Positions 42,534 through 54,658 of a DNA stretch of 64,000 nucleotides are shown in pieces. Below the pieces are notes generated by a model. It was not told the DNA's origin. It saw only the letters and a list, made by a program, of their open reading frames with translations, and did no database searches. Numbering within the stretch: the stretch's first letter is position 1; every line of letters begins with the position of its first letter. This DNA comes from Pseudo-nitzschia pungens. Taxonomy: Eukaryota > Bacillariophyta > Bacillariophyceae > Bacillariales > Bacillariaceae. The stretch is from contig CM074761.1 of assembly GCA_037355855.1 (NCBI GenBank), positions 62,001 to 126,000 of the forward strand, read 5' to 3'. The position numbers and the translations under genes were made by a program.

Positions 42534-43474
42534 CGATGGGAACAATTGCTTGTAATTTGTGCTGTTGACTTTGTTTTCCACAGGTTTCACTTTCGGAGCC
42601 GCTGTGCTTTGTATGCTTTGTTTCTCTGATAATGAAAAGAGGGGATAGTGTTTTAGACATCAAACGAACGAAATTCCGGTTGACTTATTGCTATATTCGC
42701 TCCGATAGCAGGTGACGTACCGTGCCGTATTTCCAACCAGTGATGGATCGCAAGTTGTGTTCAATGTAATTCACAAGGATTGCAACTTCGAAATATGTTT
42801 GGTAAGTGGTGGTTTATCTGACTGGCGACTTTTATGGTAATGATTTGGTGGATGGTGCAACACTCTATGTAGTTTAGTTTGTGTTATACGCGAGTGTGGT
42901 ATTAGAAGGTGAATAAGAAGTAATTAAAATAAATTGTGAATGGTTGAATACCGTACGGTACTGTACGGTACAGTACGAGATGGGAATGATAAATTGAGTA
43001 TGGAATGAATGAGAGAGCAATGATATTATTGTTCGTCGGGCAAAGTTCAACGTGCCTCGGCGTTAATGCTGGAATGATAGTCGGAATAGCGATGAGAAAA
43101 AATAATTCTTACAGAATTTCACACCTACCGTACGTGCACCGTACAGTACAAACGACCGGGCAATGATTTGCATACCGTACCGTAGGTGTAAATCACGATC
43201 GGGAAAACAGTTTATCGGAATCATTACTCGTATGGTACTATTTTTTGTGTTAATTGTGAACATTATTTTATTCTATATAACTCACCGAGATTAAAGTAAG
43301 ATTGGCGCTCCGGTAAGCGTGTGGAGTTGTAAGTGTCCGTTACGTTTTTTTTTTCGGAAATCTCTCGTTTTTGATCTCGTTTCCGATTTTATGAACCATA
43401 AATGAAATGCTAATTTCCTCTTCTGCCGAAGTAAGAACTACGGGTAACTTACCGCAACGGTACGTTCTAAAAGT
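42534..43474. other. Upstream region of the ferric reductase gene
   Basis: No gene is visible. A run of the TACGGTACTGTACGGTACAG type (42950-42977) is nearly palindromic. A donor-like GTACGT on - at about 42715-42720 could belong to a 5' untranslated exon of the reductase gene, but no ATG precedes it in the preceding 180 bases. Confidence 0.45.
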
Positions 43475-44210
43475 CAGGGGTCATAATATAAGAAGGGGTA
43501 TGCCACGATCGCTAAAAATCGGTGATTCATATTCCATGTGTGGTCCAAAATAGAAAAATTTCCCTCAGTCAATTTTTTTCTTCTCATAATTTACTGCATA
43601 TCACTAGTAAAAGTGTACCTGATAAAGCAACTTACCAAGTACACTTCCAATCACTCTCCAACTTTTAAATTTGATATGCAGTTCACCGTATATAGTTGAG
43701 AGTCAAGTAGTAAGTACCTTTTTCAGTTTACATCCATCTGCTGTCTGATATTGCTGATTCAAACTACCAGTGATCTGTGCCTTCCACCTGGAATATAAAA
43801 TACAAAATCGGATCGTCCGTCCGTCATCCGTTTTATTTTTATTCAATTAAAAGCTTCCACTTGGAACCAAAATTTGGACCATCCATCCAAATAAATTACT
43901 TTATCTTCCATCCATCTAGAGTGAAAAGCAGTTACATATTCATAATCCCTGTAAAAAATTGGGCTAGATACAATATTCAAATATTGTTTTGTTTCAATTT
44001 TTGATGGAGTTGTTATAGATTGAAGTGTAATAGTTTTTGTTAGTGTTATGCAGTGAAAGTGGAAAAAAAAAATTGAGGTTGAGGGAAATTTTTCTAAATT
44101 GGACCACACATGGAATATGGAGTGCCATTTTTTTTTTACTAGTATTTGTACGTCGAACACGGGCGACGGACAGACTTCGTGGCATACCCCTTCTTATATT
44201 ATGACCCCTG
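43475..44210. mobile_element. Non-autonomous hAT-type element (MITE) with 8-bp target duplication
   Basis: The ends are perfect 34-base terminal inverted repeats beginning CAGGGGTCATAATATAAG (43475-43508 and 44177-44210). The flanks are CTAAAAGT on both sides (43467-43474 and 44211-44218), an exact 8-bp target site duplication. Subterminal sequence is also inverted: ATTCCATGTGTGGTCCAA and AGAAAAATTTCCCTCA at about 43530-43577 reappear in reverse complement at about 44080-44125. An 8-bp duplication and CAGGG termini are typical of hAT transposons. The 736-bp interior has no transposase frame, so it must rely on an autonomous relative elsewhere. The intact duplication implies fairly recent insertion. 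Confidence 0.88.
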
Positions 44211-45759
44211 CTAAAAGTGTTATTCAATTCTAATTTTTACAACTCCACTAATTTACAGTGAACTTAATTAATGTCCTCAAAAAATAGTAGAAGTACGACG
44301 TACGGTAGTAGCAGTTTCTGAGAGCTGAGAGCGCAATGCGGTGACGGTTTTGGATAACTGTTCAATCTTACATACGTACCGTAACACTTCGTAATTACGA
44401 AGTAAGGTTAACTTATTTGGTATGAAGAAAATCGTTTACTTCGTATTCACTAGCTTTTCGGGATTTATCCTCACAATCATGCCTCTATTGAATACAGCAG
44501 TTGTATGGAAAAATTAAAGATACAAGGACCGTGATTACTACTAATTACGAAGTAAGCCTTACTTCGTACTTCTTACCAGTTAGGTCAAAATAAAGTTGCT
44601 GTAACATCGATAATTATTTTAAGGTACGGTATTGGTTTGTCGCGTATTCTTGCCAAAATCATTGATCAAAAATGTAGTACAAAGTAATTAAGGTTACGAC
44701 AAGTTCTTCTTCGTATTACTATTGTGATTTCCTGGTAAGTATGTCCCGGTCTATTCGGAACTGGAATCGACCTGGTAAGTTACTTGCTGAGATAATACTT
44801 GTCCCCTGTTGCTGCTGCTGCGCGCGTCTTTTTTTTTCCCAAAACTCCTGTTTTTTGCTCCCTTGGTCCCTCCTTGTCCAGCTGGTATCGTCTAGTCGCG
44901 GCCGAAAAATCTACTGTTGATGAGATTGAACAGTAGATTTTGACCACCTAATTTTCGAAGTCCTATTAGTCGAATATCGGTTGTTTTTGGATCTGATTAG
45001 TCTTACCGGTATTTTACTTGATTTCGGAAAGAGATTCAGGTGCGCCAAAAATAATCTAACTGACATTGGATTTTGGCTTCTTTTGACCACCAAATTTTCT
45101 CAGTCCTATTAGTCAAATATCAGTTTTTACTGATCTGATGAGTCCTATTGGTTTATCGTTGACACCATTGTCTATCTTTTGAGCAATACAAACTAATACT
45201 AACTTCAGTGGCTATTTGCAACAACAAGAGCAACTCTAAAGTCTATAGAACCATATACCTATGGAAAGAGGAGAGTGAGAGCTATCCTATGAGCCATTAC
45301 TTGTTGCTATTGGAGCTATACTTTAGAAGTTAGTGTATTGAATATTGCACCAACAAAAAATCGGCGCATATGCGCCGATTTTGACCACCGCCGCCGCGAG
45401 TAGACGATATCTCACAGCGGAGCAGCAATTCCACTGAAATTTCGCAAGGGCCTCTGCAACAGTTAGACGAAGACTTTGTGCAACCCCAACAACAATATGT
45501 GCAGTGTTGTACGTACTTGAACTCTAACGTTAAGTTACTTGTACCGGTACGGTAGTAGTTCTTGGATCGAGGAGAGATTTCGAATAATTCATTCCTCCTG
45601 CGAAATAAGGTTTACCGTACCGTACCGTACCGTACCGTAATCCAAAAATTTGAAACTCCCAGAACTGATTTGCTCGTCACGAATCAAAATCATCCTCGTT
45701 ATCTCTACCAAAGAAAAACCAATTTTTGTTGGGCCCAGACTAGACTGGACTAGAGCAGA
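44211..45759. other. Intergenic with hairpin and palindrome
   Basis: No gene is visible. Apart from dispersed TACGAAGTAAGG motifs it holds the hairpin/palindrome unit at 44906-45390, described separately, and a TACCG pentanucleotide run at about 45610-45640. Confidence 0.5.
44906..45390. repeat. Hairpin, direct repeats and 26-bp palindrome sharing TTTTGACCACC
   Basis: A perfect 13-bp stem with a 10-base loop lies at 44906-44941 (left arm AAAATCTACTGTT). Its right arm runs into TTTTGACCACC. A second TTTTGACCACC at about 45082-45093 is followed, like the first, by an AATTTTC then AGTCCTATTAGTC segment, so about 45 bases are directly repeated. A third TTTTGACCACC follows a perfect 26-bp palindrome (45357-45382, centre GCGCATATGCGC). 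The arrangement looks like a small mobile element or a structured non-coding unit. Confidence 0.7.
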
Positions 45760-46226
45760 CTAGACCTTGCGGTGTTGGTGATGAGATCCATTGTAGGAGG
45801 GCGTTCGGTTGACGGGTGCCGGCATGCAAGACTCGGAGGTTGTTGCTGTTGTTTTTTTTGTTCCAGTTCTACCTGTTGTTGTTGTTGTTGACGATGATGA
45901 TGTTGTTGTTGTTGTTGTTGTTGCCGTCGTTGTGCTTGTTCCCGCAAACGGTAGGATCGGATACGACGATGGATCGATGCCGACATCGATGCCGTCACCG
46001 ACACCCTCTCCTCCACTGCCGAGCCTCTCGCTGCTTTTGGTGAGCGAGCTGTTGCTGAAACTCACGAGCAATGTCTTGCGCATGTTTGGTTCTCCTCCGG
46101 CGGAGCACGAACTGCCCCTGCGAGAAGATGCCGTCGGCACGCGGGGCGAGGCCTGTGGGGGTGCGGGTGGGACGGGAGGCAGATCCGCGTTCCGAAAGGT
46201 CAAGCTGTTGTCCAGCCGAAAGCTGC

Positions 46227-46258
<32 letters not shown>

Positions 46259-48430
46259 CCGTCGCGAATGCTGCAAAGAGATTCCAAATCCGAAGCCAGC
46301 GAATCGGCATCATCGTCGTCGTCGAAGTTGTTGTTGTTGGAAAGCCACGAATCGGTCCGAATCGGAGCCAAGAACCGGAACGAAACGTTGTTGCTACTGA
46401 TGGATCTTCCCGAACCCTCCTTGCGCAAGAGACTCGGCCTGCGGTTGTTGTTGTTGTTGTTGTTGGTTTCTGCGCACGCCGATGGTGCCAAAAAGTAATC
46501 CGAGGTCAGCTTCAATTTCGAGTTTGCCCCGACGACGAGATTGTGCTTCGGGCAAGCTGGATCCTCTTCCGACAGCGAGTGCGACAGAGATTCTGTAGAA
46601 CGTTTCGTTGCGGTTGCATTCTTCCGGATCTTGCTACTGTACGCAAAGACATCGCGAGCATTGCGGGTCGATCTCTGGGGAGGTGCCGGGCGCAGATCAT
46701 CGTTCATGTGGACACGGTGTTGTCGTTGTGGTTGTTGTTGTTGTTGTGGTTGCTGTTCGCTCGATCCGGTTTCTTTGGTATTCCTCTCTACGATTATAGT
46801 TGCAGCGGTTGTTGGTTCGTGATCCCCAACATCGGGGTTCTTCGCAAGGCCGCTCGCCTGGTTTTTGTTCCCGTGAATGTTGCTATTGTCATTGTTGTAA
46901 TTATTGCTCTTGTTCAGGCCCAATTGCAAGATCCGTGCTGCTGCGGCCTTCGCCGCCACAACGTTTGCCGCATCGACAGAGAACTTGGTGACGCTGTTTC
47001 GGCGGCGTGCCCGGCCTCTCCTCCGGGGTTCTTGGTGTTGTTGCATGGCATCCGGATCCCCGTATCCGTAATCGATCGCCGCCGCCGTGGTAGGTTCGCT
47101 CTGTGCGGAATCCCCGTAGCCGTAATCGATCGCCGCCGCTGCTGCCTGCTGCCGCCGTGGTGGGTTCACTCTCCGAGGGATCCCCGTACCCGTAGTCTAC
47201 TACTTCGTCCGTCGCTTTCGTTTCTGGTTCCGCAGAAACCGTCGCAGAAGCGTCCGGATCTTCGTACCCGTAGAGATTGGCGGCAAGGGCAAACTCTTCG
47301 CAACTGCTCTCGCTATGGCAACTGTTATCCAATGCTGGTTGCTGTTGTAGTTGCTGCAGTTGTAGTTGCTGTTGCAATTGTAGATGCTGTAGTTGTTGTG
47401 GTGGAGCATCAACCGTTCGTGCACGTGCACTTGCACTTGCAGCATGGTTCCCTTCCTCGCCTTGTTCCTGCTGCTCGCTAATCTTCAATCGCTGGTAGGC
47501 TTCCTGTGCCTTTCGAAGGTATTCCTTGCTGCTCTTGGTGTGGTGAAAGCTGCTTCGTCCCGCTGCCTTCCGGCGTTTCTTGGCGATCTTGCGAAAGGAC
47601 AGCTGGGAGGTGAGTCCTTTTGCTCCCGGAGCCGCACCAGCAGCCCCGGGATCCTTTTCTCCCCGTTGGGTAGATTCCGACCCGTAATTCTCGCTACCGC
47701 AATTCTCATTGTCGTTCTCGATGCTGCTGCTGGTGCTGCTGCTGCTGTCGTTGCCACCAAAACTAAAGCAGCTGCTGCTATCGGTGGGAGCATCTCCGTC
47801 TCTGCCAAACTCTGCGTTGGCGTAGTTGCTCTTGCTTGTGCTTCTGCATTTGCTGTATTCCTTGCGGTTCACTCGCTCCCCGTCTGACAAATCGCAGTCT
47901 TCGTCTCTGTCTCTGAGAGAATTGCTCATGACCTCCAGTGCTCGATTCACGATGCTTCGGGTGGGAACGCAGCGAAGATACATGCCGGAAGATAAGGTGT
48001 CGGAAGTGGTGCGAGAAAAGTTGAGGGATCGAAACCTTCTGTCGTTGTGGTGATTCGGGAGGTTGCTGCTGCTGCTGTTGGTGTTGCTGTTGTTTTCGCG
48101 AAACATCGATGGACGAGATACCGATACCGATGCCACCGGATCGAGAAATTTTTGGTGCCCTATCAAGATTGGGTTCGGGCTCGTGCCGGTTGTGTTATTT
48201 CCTGAGATGGTTGAGAATGTTGAGAATGTTGAGATGATTGTGCGGTTTCTCGTTGGACTGCGAGCAATTCTGGTTCCAAGTCTCGTCTTGCTGCTCGTAT
48301 TCGTATTCGTATTCGCACTCGTATTCGCACTCGTATTCGCACTCGTATTCGTACTCGTATCGACAAGGTTTTTTGCACTGAGAGCTTTGAGCACCGACCC
48401 TTGTTTCTGGTCCGAAGCAGGATCTATCAT
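45760..48430 (-). CDS. Low-complexity protein of unknown function, apparently split by one extra base
   Basis: Two long overlapping frames on - belong together. The upstream one starts at a good ATG (48430, MIDPASDQKQ) and contains TNTSANTS repeats, Ser/Asn runs, a basic patch (RKIAKKRRKAAGRSS), a helical segment (KEYLRKAQEAYQRLKISEQQ), Gln runs and the motif DYGYGDPSESEPTTAAA. The downstream one repeats the same unit in another frame (AIDYGYGDSAQSEPTTAAAI, then IDYGYGDPD) and carries on through poly-Asn, Asp-rich and Ser-rich stretches to 45760 (stop). The unit repeats only if one base near 47145 is skipped, in a GCTGCCTGCTGCC context, so I read one gene of nearly 890 codons with a single-base break. 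No domain is recognised. The DYGYGD motif with its Ser-Glu-Pro spacer is the clearest internal repeat. Confidence 0.6.
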
Positions 48431-50628
48431 TATTTGTTACAGATGCTTTTATGGTTTCGTTGAAATTCTTTCGTTGAAATTCTTTCGTTTGCAGTATTGC
48501 GTGGCTGTTTCGTTGGGATGGAATGGAGTGTTCGGAAACCTCTCGCACGGTAACCTTACTTCAAAATACTAATACTAATACTAATATAGTAGTAGTGACT
48601 ATTGGGCGTTTCTGCGGGTTGCTTGTTGAACAATACTACTCAGAGTCTTCGTTCGTAAAGAGGCGAATCGCTTTATCAGCACGGACCCAATTTTACGAAT
48701 GGATCGATTGAGATTCCGAACGAGAAGAAAAGGCAAGGCAAGGCAAGGATGCAACGGAGTGGAGTTGACTGGGTCACTGCGGTTGCTTGTTGAACAATAC
48801 TCAGAGTCTTCGTTCGTAAAGAGGCGAATCGCTTTATCAGCACGGAAATTGATTCCGAACGAGAAGATAAGGCAAGGCAAGGCAAGGCAAGGCAAGGCAA
48901 GATAAGAGAACCTTGAGGAAAACGGAACGATCCAAGTTGGCAGAACGCTAATTACTGCCGGTCTTCTTGTTCTTTGTTTGGTTGCAACGGAGTGGAGTTG
49001 ACTGGGTCACTGCGATGGTTGATCAAGGAAGAATCGAATCGGTCTGTTATAGTTTCGAAGTGATGGGACGTGATCTTGTTCAAGTGAGAGCGTTGATTGC
49101 TACTTTACAGGTACAAGGGTACAACAGAGACAAAAACGACAACTACGAGGCACATTGTGTTTTCTTACCATTCAAATTTATTAATGGAGTTGAAGTCTTT
49201 CGGAACGTTGTCATTATGATGCTGTTCCAAGAAAAATGCATGCGGACAAGCAACGATTCTCTTTCTTTTCGTCATTTGAAATATGCCTTTTTCGGCCCAA
49301 TCGGATTTCACGTTATCATGTTTCGTTCCGTTACTATTGAAAATGGATCCGTCGGTCCCAATCATTGCGACCAGAGAATGACCGGACGCTGTTCGGTCGC
49401 TTTGATTCGCTCCCTTTCAATAAACACACGGGAGTAGTAGTATCATGATACTCTGGGACACAAAGAACATAAATATCATTCCTACCCAATCAGATTTCAT
49501 CAGGGGCAGTAATCAAGGGTATATGTTTTCCAATTTTGCGAATCGCTAGTGTGTTCTCTTGGTGCGATGCAATGGAACCACTTCCGATTGCGGTTCTAGT
49601 TACAAATTACGCGTCTCGGAATTTATTGGTCTCACGAACCGCACAAGACACAAGACAACCCGTGTTGTTTCCGGATAGTCGTTATACTACGATTAACTTT
49701 CTTAATTCCGAGGAGCTGTGGATGGGATTGGATTTTTTCTAGATCTGTTTTTCACTTAAGAAATCGGGGTTTGTTGACACTCTCACTCGCGGACGGAATC
49801 CATGACAATGAAGATCCAAGAAGCTGTCGAGACAGGCCCAAAACGCTTGCCCGTTGAGTGGTGACAGCATCTTTGCTTTTTGCAATTGTATCTCCTTGCA
49901 TAAGTTACGGTACACCAGCACCTCTGTTCAAAGTAAAGACATCATCTGTTAGTAGCTAACACTCTTCTCTACAATGCTCTATTCACTTTTGAAAACAACT
50001 TTGCTTCCTCTTCCCTTAGCTAGTAAAACTCTCGAATACAGTAAATGGGCCGAAAATAGTGTGTTTTTGAGTGACAGCGTCGAGCCGGCCATGCCTGTAG
50101 ATTCAACAGCAAATTAGTACGGCCTGCGCAAAAGTTTTTTTTGAGAGCGTGAACATGCTGTCACTCGATTAGAAAATGTACCAATAATGGATCAAAATTT
50201 CGAAATTTGGCAACAAAACCACTAACTAGTAGTAGTACTGGGGGCCAAAGCTATGCTGGATGTACTAAGTCACTGATTTCAACAGGAGTTGTTGCAAACA
50301 GTTGGTTTATAGTGTTTATGAACAGGTTGTTGCAACTTTTGTTGAGGAGGTTTCCGTTACTGGGAGGAGGTATTTGGTCAGATAGTGAGGCAACAATCTG
50401 TCACTCCGATGTGGTGATCCATTTTAGTTTTTCACGGGTACAACAACAACTTGTTGGGGTTGTTGCAGAGTTGTTATCTCGTCAATTCAAATCATTCAAA
50501 TCATCACCAGTGCTCGTCATGGGACCATATGGGAATGCCTTGGGCCAGTTCAGAGAAGATACGGTAGTACTAGTACTACTACTAGATGAGGATTGCCTTA
50601 ATAGTGTTTTCATTACTACTACTTCGTA
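48431..50628. other. Intergenic with tandem duplication, no supported gene
   Basis: The left half contains the tandem duplication described separately. A 156-residue open frame on + (48967-49437) starts inside the repeat and has no recognisable domain; I do not call it. A 10-bp inverted repeat (GAGTGACAGC at 50069-50078 against 50157-50166) encloses about 78 bases. Confidence 0.45.
48617..49015 (+). repeat. Tandem duplication, about 165-bp unit with AAGGC pentanucleotide runs
   Basis: A block containing TTGCTTGTTGAACAATACT, CAGAGTCTTCGTTCGTAAAG and GAATCGCTTTATCAGCACGG occurs at about 48617-48690 and again at about 48781-48845. Each copy is followed by GATTCCGAACGAGAAGA and a GGCAA/AAGGC run of different length. 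A further string, GCAACGGAGTGGAGTTGACT followed by GGGTCACTGCG, occurs at about 48750 and 48985. Confidence 0.85.
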
Positions 50629-51312
50629 TTACGTATCGCTTCGAATGGTTTGACTGATTGAGTCATGCTTAGTAGACACACCACCACCACCACCACTACT
50701 CCTGCTCTTGTTTGTTTTTTGAGAGACATTCTTGTTGTTGCCACCTTTGTTACTATCATTACTAGTAATACTAGTACTAAATAAAGCTTTACTAATCTGC
50801 TTTTCTTCCTGTATTGCGAATAGCATTCTTGGGATTATTCTTATGGCAGTTACCTCCTTAGCGTAAGGTACGCCTACGGTAACCTTACTACTATCAGAAT
50901 GGGACAGCAATTTTTTTTTTAATAAAAAAGAATGAAGAGCATTAATAATTTTTAAATTTAGTACCGTACACCTTCTTGATGGTGCTGGTTCGTTACCGGC
51001 AAGGAGACATTCTTGTCCAGGACCTAATTTTCCGAACCGTCGGGCAAGAAAGACGCGAACAACAAGAACAAGCAAGCAAGCAAGAAGAATCCCCCTAACG
51101 GTCATATTATTAGTTCGGTACCGCAAGTCGAAAATACTATTACTAGTAGTAAAAACCTTACTAATCGTGGTCGTCGTCGAGACGGACAATGCATGCCTTG
51201 ATCTTTTGCGAATCAAATAATTGTAATCGGTTCCGGCAAGACACAAAGAATCGTGCGAACTTCTTGTTGTTGCTGTTGTTGTTGTTGTTGTTCCTCTTGT
51301 TGATTGTTGCAT
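50629..51312 (-). CDS. Hypothetical small membrane protein (doubtful)
   Basis: An open frame of 227 residues starts with an ATG at 51312. The first 69 residues are Thr/Ser-rich and partly made of the dispersed TACTAG and GTAAGG motifs, so the better start may be the internal ATG at 51105 (MTVRGILLACLLVLVVRVFL), which is a good signal anchor followed by a basic patch. The C-terminal third is Ser/Asn/Gly-rich. No domain is recognised, and the overlap with dispersed motifs argues against a conserved gene. Confidence 0.28.
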   Translation of the reverse strand: MQQSTRGTTTTTTATTRSSHDSLCLAGTDYNYLIRKRSRHALSVSTTTTISKVFTTSNSIFDLRYRTNNMTVRGILLACLLVLVVRVFLARRFGKLGPGQECLLAGNEPAPSRRCTVLNLKIINALHSFLLKKKLLSHSDSSKVTVGVPYAKEVTAIRIIPRMLFAIQEEKQISKALFSTSITSNDSNKGGNNKNVSQKTNKSRSSGGGGGVSTKHDSISQTIRSDT

Positions 51313-52365
51313 GGGCGAATCCTGGAGAGTGGTATCATGGCAGCAGCGTCACGCAAGGAGAAACGCTGTAGTCATTGTTACTACTAGTAAATCTTAGTCA
51401 TCAGTCCGACAAATTGATTGATGAAAATTCGTAAGTACCAATAACCTTACTACGAGACGTGGTACGAGTAAATGACATCATGTTCTTGCTTGTGTCATGA
51501 AACGAAGACTGGACTTTCACGAACTAAGTTACGGACGGTAAGTTTAACCGCACCATACCAGGTACAGGATAACGGTAAGATCACGTACTACATAAAACTT
51601 ACCGTACCTACAAAGTTGTGTCCTTATCGTTGTAATTACTACTAGTACTAAGGTTATCCTTGTTGCAGGAATCACCGGACAAACGGGACAAACAGCGAGT
51701 AAATTTTTCGTCCCGAAAGACATTCGGACTCACTTGGTTCGGCCATCTCGATGATACAATGATACATTCCTTAGGTTAAATATGGGAACGTGCTGAGATT
51801 AGTAGTCAATAATATCGCTAGATAAAGTCGGTTCATCTTTTGAGACTGATATCAATTCTTAAAAACGGAGTATTTTCTTACAGAGGAAAGTTCGGAATTT
51901 TATTTAAGCTCAAATCTCTTTTCTTGCATCGAAGATTGATTTTTAGCACTTGATCGGAACATTCTTTGGATAGTTTTTTTCTGACTCTTAGAGTTACCTT
52001 TGTTTGAACCGTGACTGCGAGTGGCATCAAAACTTCCAGGACTCAAACCACCAAAAATTGAAATTAAAATTACAACACATCTTTCATCTTCTTTCATCTG
52101 TCTAACTTACTAAACGTACCGGTAAGAGTAAGGTTTAACCTCATGTACGGTACAATACAGCATAAGCTTACCCTACAGAATCTAGTTCTCTTTTCGTGTT
52201 GACATAACAAAGCACAAGAGAAAAACCCGCACAAAGAACAACAACGATAGCAAAAACAACAAGAACAGCGTCCTTCCCTAACTCGTTGGAGATAATCGTC
52301 GATACATCCATTCTTATCTTCGTGTATCCTATTACACGTACTACATACATTGGCATCTCAATAAC
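51313..52365. other. Intergenic, no gene seen
   Basis: The stretch contains dispersed GTAAGGTT and TACCGGTAAG motifs, an A/T-rich part around 51830-52080, and the leader of the acidic membrane protein. No coding frame is convincing. Confidence 0.5.
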
Positions 52366-53244
52366 ATGGGGGGTTCGACTACTACCGCATCCTCGTCGGG
52401 ATCCTGTTGCAGTTCGGATCGGTCCACTTCGTCCTCGTCGGGTGGTTCGCCTTCCTCGTCGTCGTCGTCATCATCATCGTCTTCCTCTTCGTCCAGCACC
52501 GAGAAGGAATGCCCGTTTGTGCACGTCGACAAGGATTGGTGTCCCGGGACCAAGAAATTGCGAGAAGTAGCCCGAGAGGTTGCCATCGAACACGACTGTC
52601 CGAAATACTCCAAGAAGATCAGCAAGCTTATATTGGAGGAAATGAAGGGAAAGATTTTCTTCCGAACCGTCAAGGACGACGACGATGACGATGACGACAG
52701 CAGCACTGACAGTGACAGTGATAGTGATGATAGCGACGACGACAGCGATGGTGACAAAGACAGTGATGACGACAGCAAGAGCAAGAACAGTGATGGTGAC
52801 AGTGACGACAGCAGCAGCGAGGGGGAATTCGGATTCGGCTGCTTCACGGACGAAGACGACATCGACGTCGAGGACGAGGACGAAGTGGAGGAAATACCTC
52901 CGAAAGAGCTGCGCAAGGCCATCAAACCGTTTTATTTAGGGGAACGCTTTTTGGTGCAAAACGAGGCGCACCCCCGGGACGTCTATTTCAACCACCCGAA
53001 CCATCCGGGGACGCAGGCTTTCGTGACGGCGTCGCAGGCCGTGGCGCTCCGGCTGGGCCCCGAGAGGGAGTTCGACGAGCGGGTGTACCACCGCATCAAG
53101 CGGCTGCTGTACGATTCCGAGTTTTTCATTGGGAGCGCTCCCGAGTGCAAGCGAGTCGTCGAGGAAGATGAGGAAGAAGATGAAAGCCACAACGACTACG
53201 GCAACAAGTACGACGACAACGATGACAACGGCAACGATAATGAT

Positions 53245-53285
<41 letters not shown>

Positions 53286-53754
53286 TGAAGACGAGAAACG
53301 CAAATTGCGCGACAAGCGCTACGAGATCTTTCGGTCGCGATACGAATTCGATCGGAACATGATGCGAAAGGTGGTGGCGGAAAACAGAAAACGGCGTCCC
53401 ATTCCGGGGACGGTCTGCATCAAAAAGCGCACGTGTTGCGAGTCCAGGGACCCCGACAAGAGACACTGTCTCGTCAGGGTCGCCGGTTGCGTCCCTAAGT
53501 CCATGGCGGTTCCGGTGCTGGGAGTGATTGGATTTTTTTCGTTCGGATTCCTCTACTTTTTCATCTGGATGCTTTTCAAGACGATCATTACGGCAACCTA
53601 CGTGGCCGTGGGGGTTTCCCTTTCGTTCATGTTTGGGGGCAGCGACCCGACCGCGGCTCCAACACTCGAACCGACCGACTACCCCACCACAGCTGGCTCC
53701 GACCACCATGGCCCCAACCACGCTGGAACCGACGGAACTCTTGGAGGTCTTTGA
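52366..53754 (+). CDS. Acidic, Ser-rich membrane protein of unknown function
   Basis: A single-exon 462-residue frame begins with a Ser/Thr-rich N-terminus (GGSPSSSSSS), then a compact Cys-containing part (CPFVHVDKDWCPGTKKLREV, then HDCPKYSKKISKLI) and a long Asp/Ser tract. Residues about 185-265 look globular (PFYLGERFLVQNEAHPRDVY, VYHRIKRLLYDSEFFIG). A second Asp-rich tract is followed by a Cys-rich basic segment (IKKRTCCESRDPDKRHCLV) and two close hydrophobic helices (about 381-425). The end is Pro/Thr-rich. Near 53690 the PT-rich pattern moves to the next frame (APTTMAPTTLEPTELLEVFE, ending about 53793), so the given C-terminus may be an artefact of one base. No family is recognised; a calcium-binding or mineral-associated role would be guesswork from the acidity. 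Confidence 0.65.
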
Positions 53755-54658
53755 GATCCGATCGTTGCGGATTCGAAAGGACCTATCTTTGTAGCTTGTC
53801 ATGGAAAGAAAAAAGGAAAGGCCGGTCACTTTCGATACACGGTACTCGTACGTGTAGGCGTTGAAACACACACAAGGACTGTGCAAGATGCCAGAAGCAC
53901 ACCATCTCCTAGAGAACCAGAAACGGTTCGTCTCGCTAAACCTCCGTCCTGGGAATTCCGATTGCTAGATTTCGAATGCATCCAAAGAATGAATGCACGG
54001 AAGAGAAAAGAAACCAACGAAACGAGCAAGGACTCGAGGCAGCACAACACACGTCTGTCAATGAATGCACCATGCCGGAACGAGAGAGGAAACGAAACTG
54101 TAATGAGTGCTGATTTCCTGTGAGCCATGTTCGCGAATAGGAATTAGCCCTGGGGTATATACTAAATTGTACGAAGCAGATGCAAAAGCTATTATTGCAT
54201 TACTATACTATTTACTAAATTCAGTACATTAGAATAAAATTAATGCAAAACAGTATTATGATCCTGTAATAATATATGTGATACAGTCGCGCTTTACAGC
54301 ATATGAATTGTTCCAATATACAATTACTTTATCTCTATACAGCAGATTAATTACACATCGTGTCGTTTGTTTGTTGTTGTTGTTGTTGTTGTTGTTGTGT
54401 TAAGGATCATGTCTGGCATCTTCTCGTGTTTGATTTCCGTATGCATGCGGTGTTATCTATCGTGTATAATATTATTACTACATGTATGGCGTCTGCGTCT
54501 GCCTCTAGTAGTACTGGTATAAAGCAGCTCGTCCATTCGTTGTTGGAAATCATGCCTTTCGTGCAACTCTCGTTTCTCGATTCCTTCTCGAACTCTGTTC
54601 GATTCTGCTCGATTCCATTCTATTCCCTCCCCCTTCGTTCCGCTCCGTTTTATTTCGA
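53755..54658. other. Intergenic, 3' flanks of convergent genes
   Basis: The stretch is A/T-rich from about 54140 to 54360, followed by a (GTT)n run at about 54370-54400. No gene is supported. Confidence 0.5.

Noticed and set aside
50069..50166. 10-bp inverted repeat that could mark a tiny MITE
   Set aside because: No target site duplication flanks it, and 10-bp matches can arise by chance in this palindrome-rich DNA.
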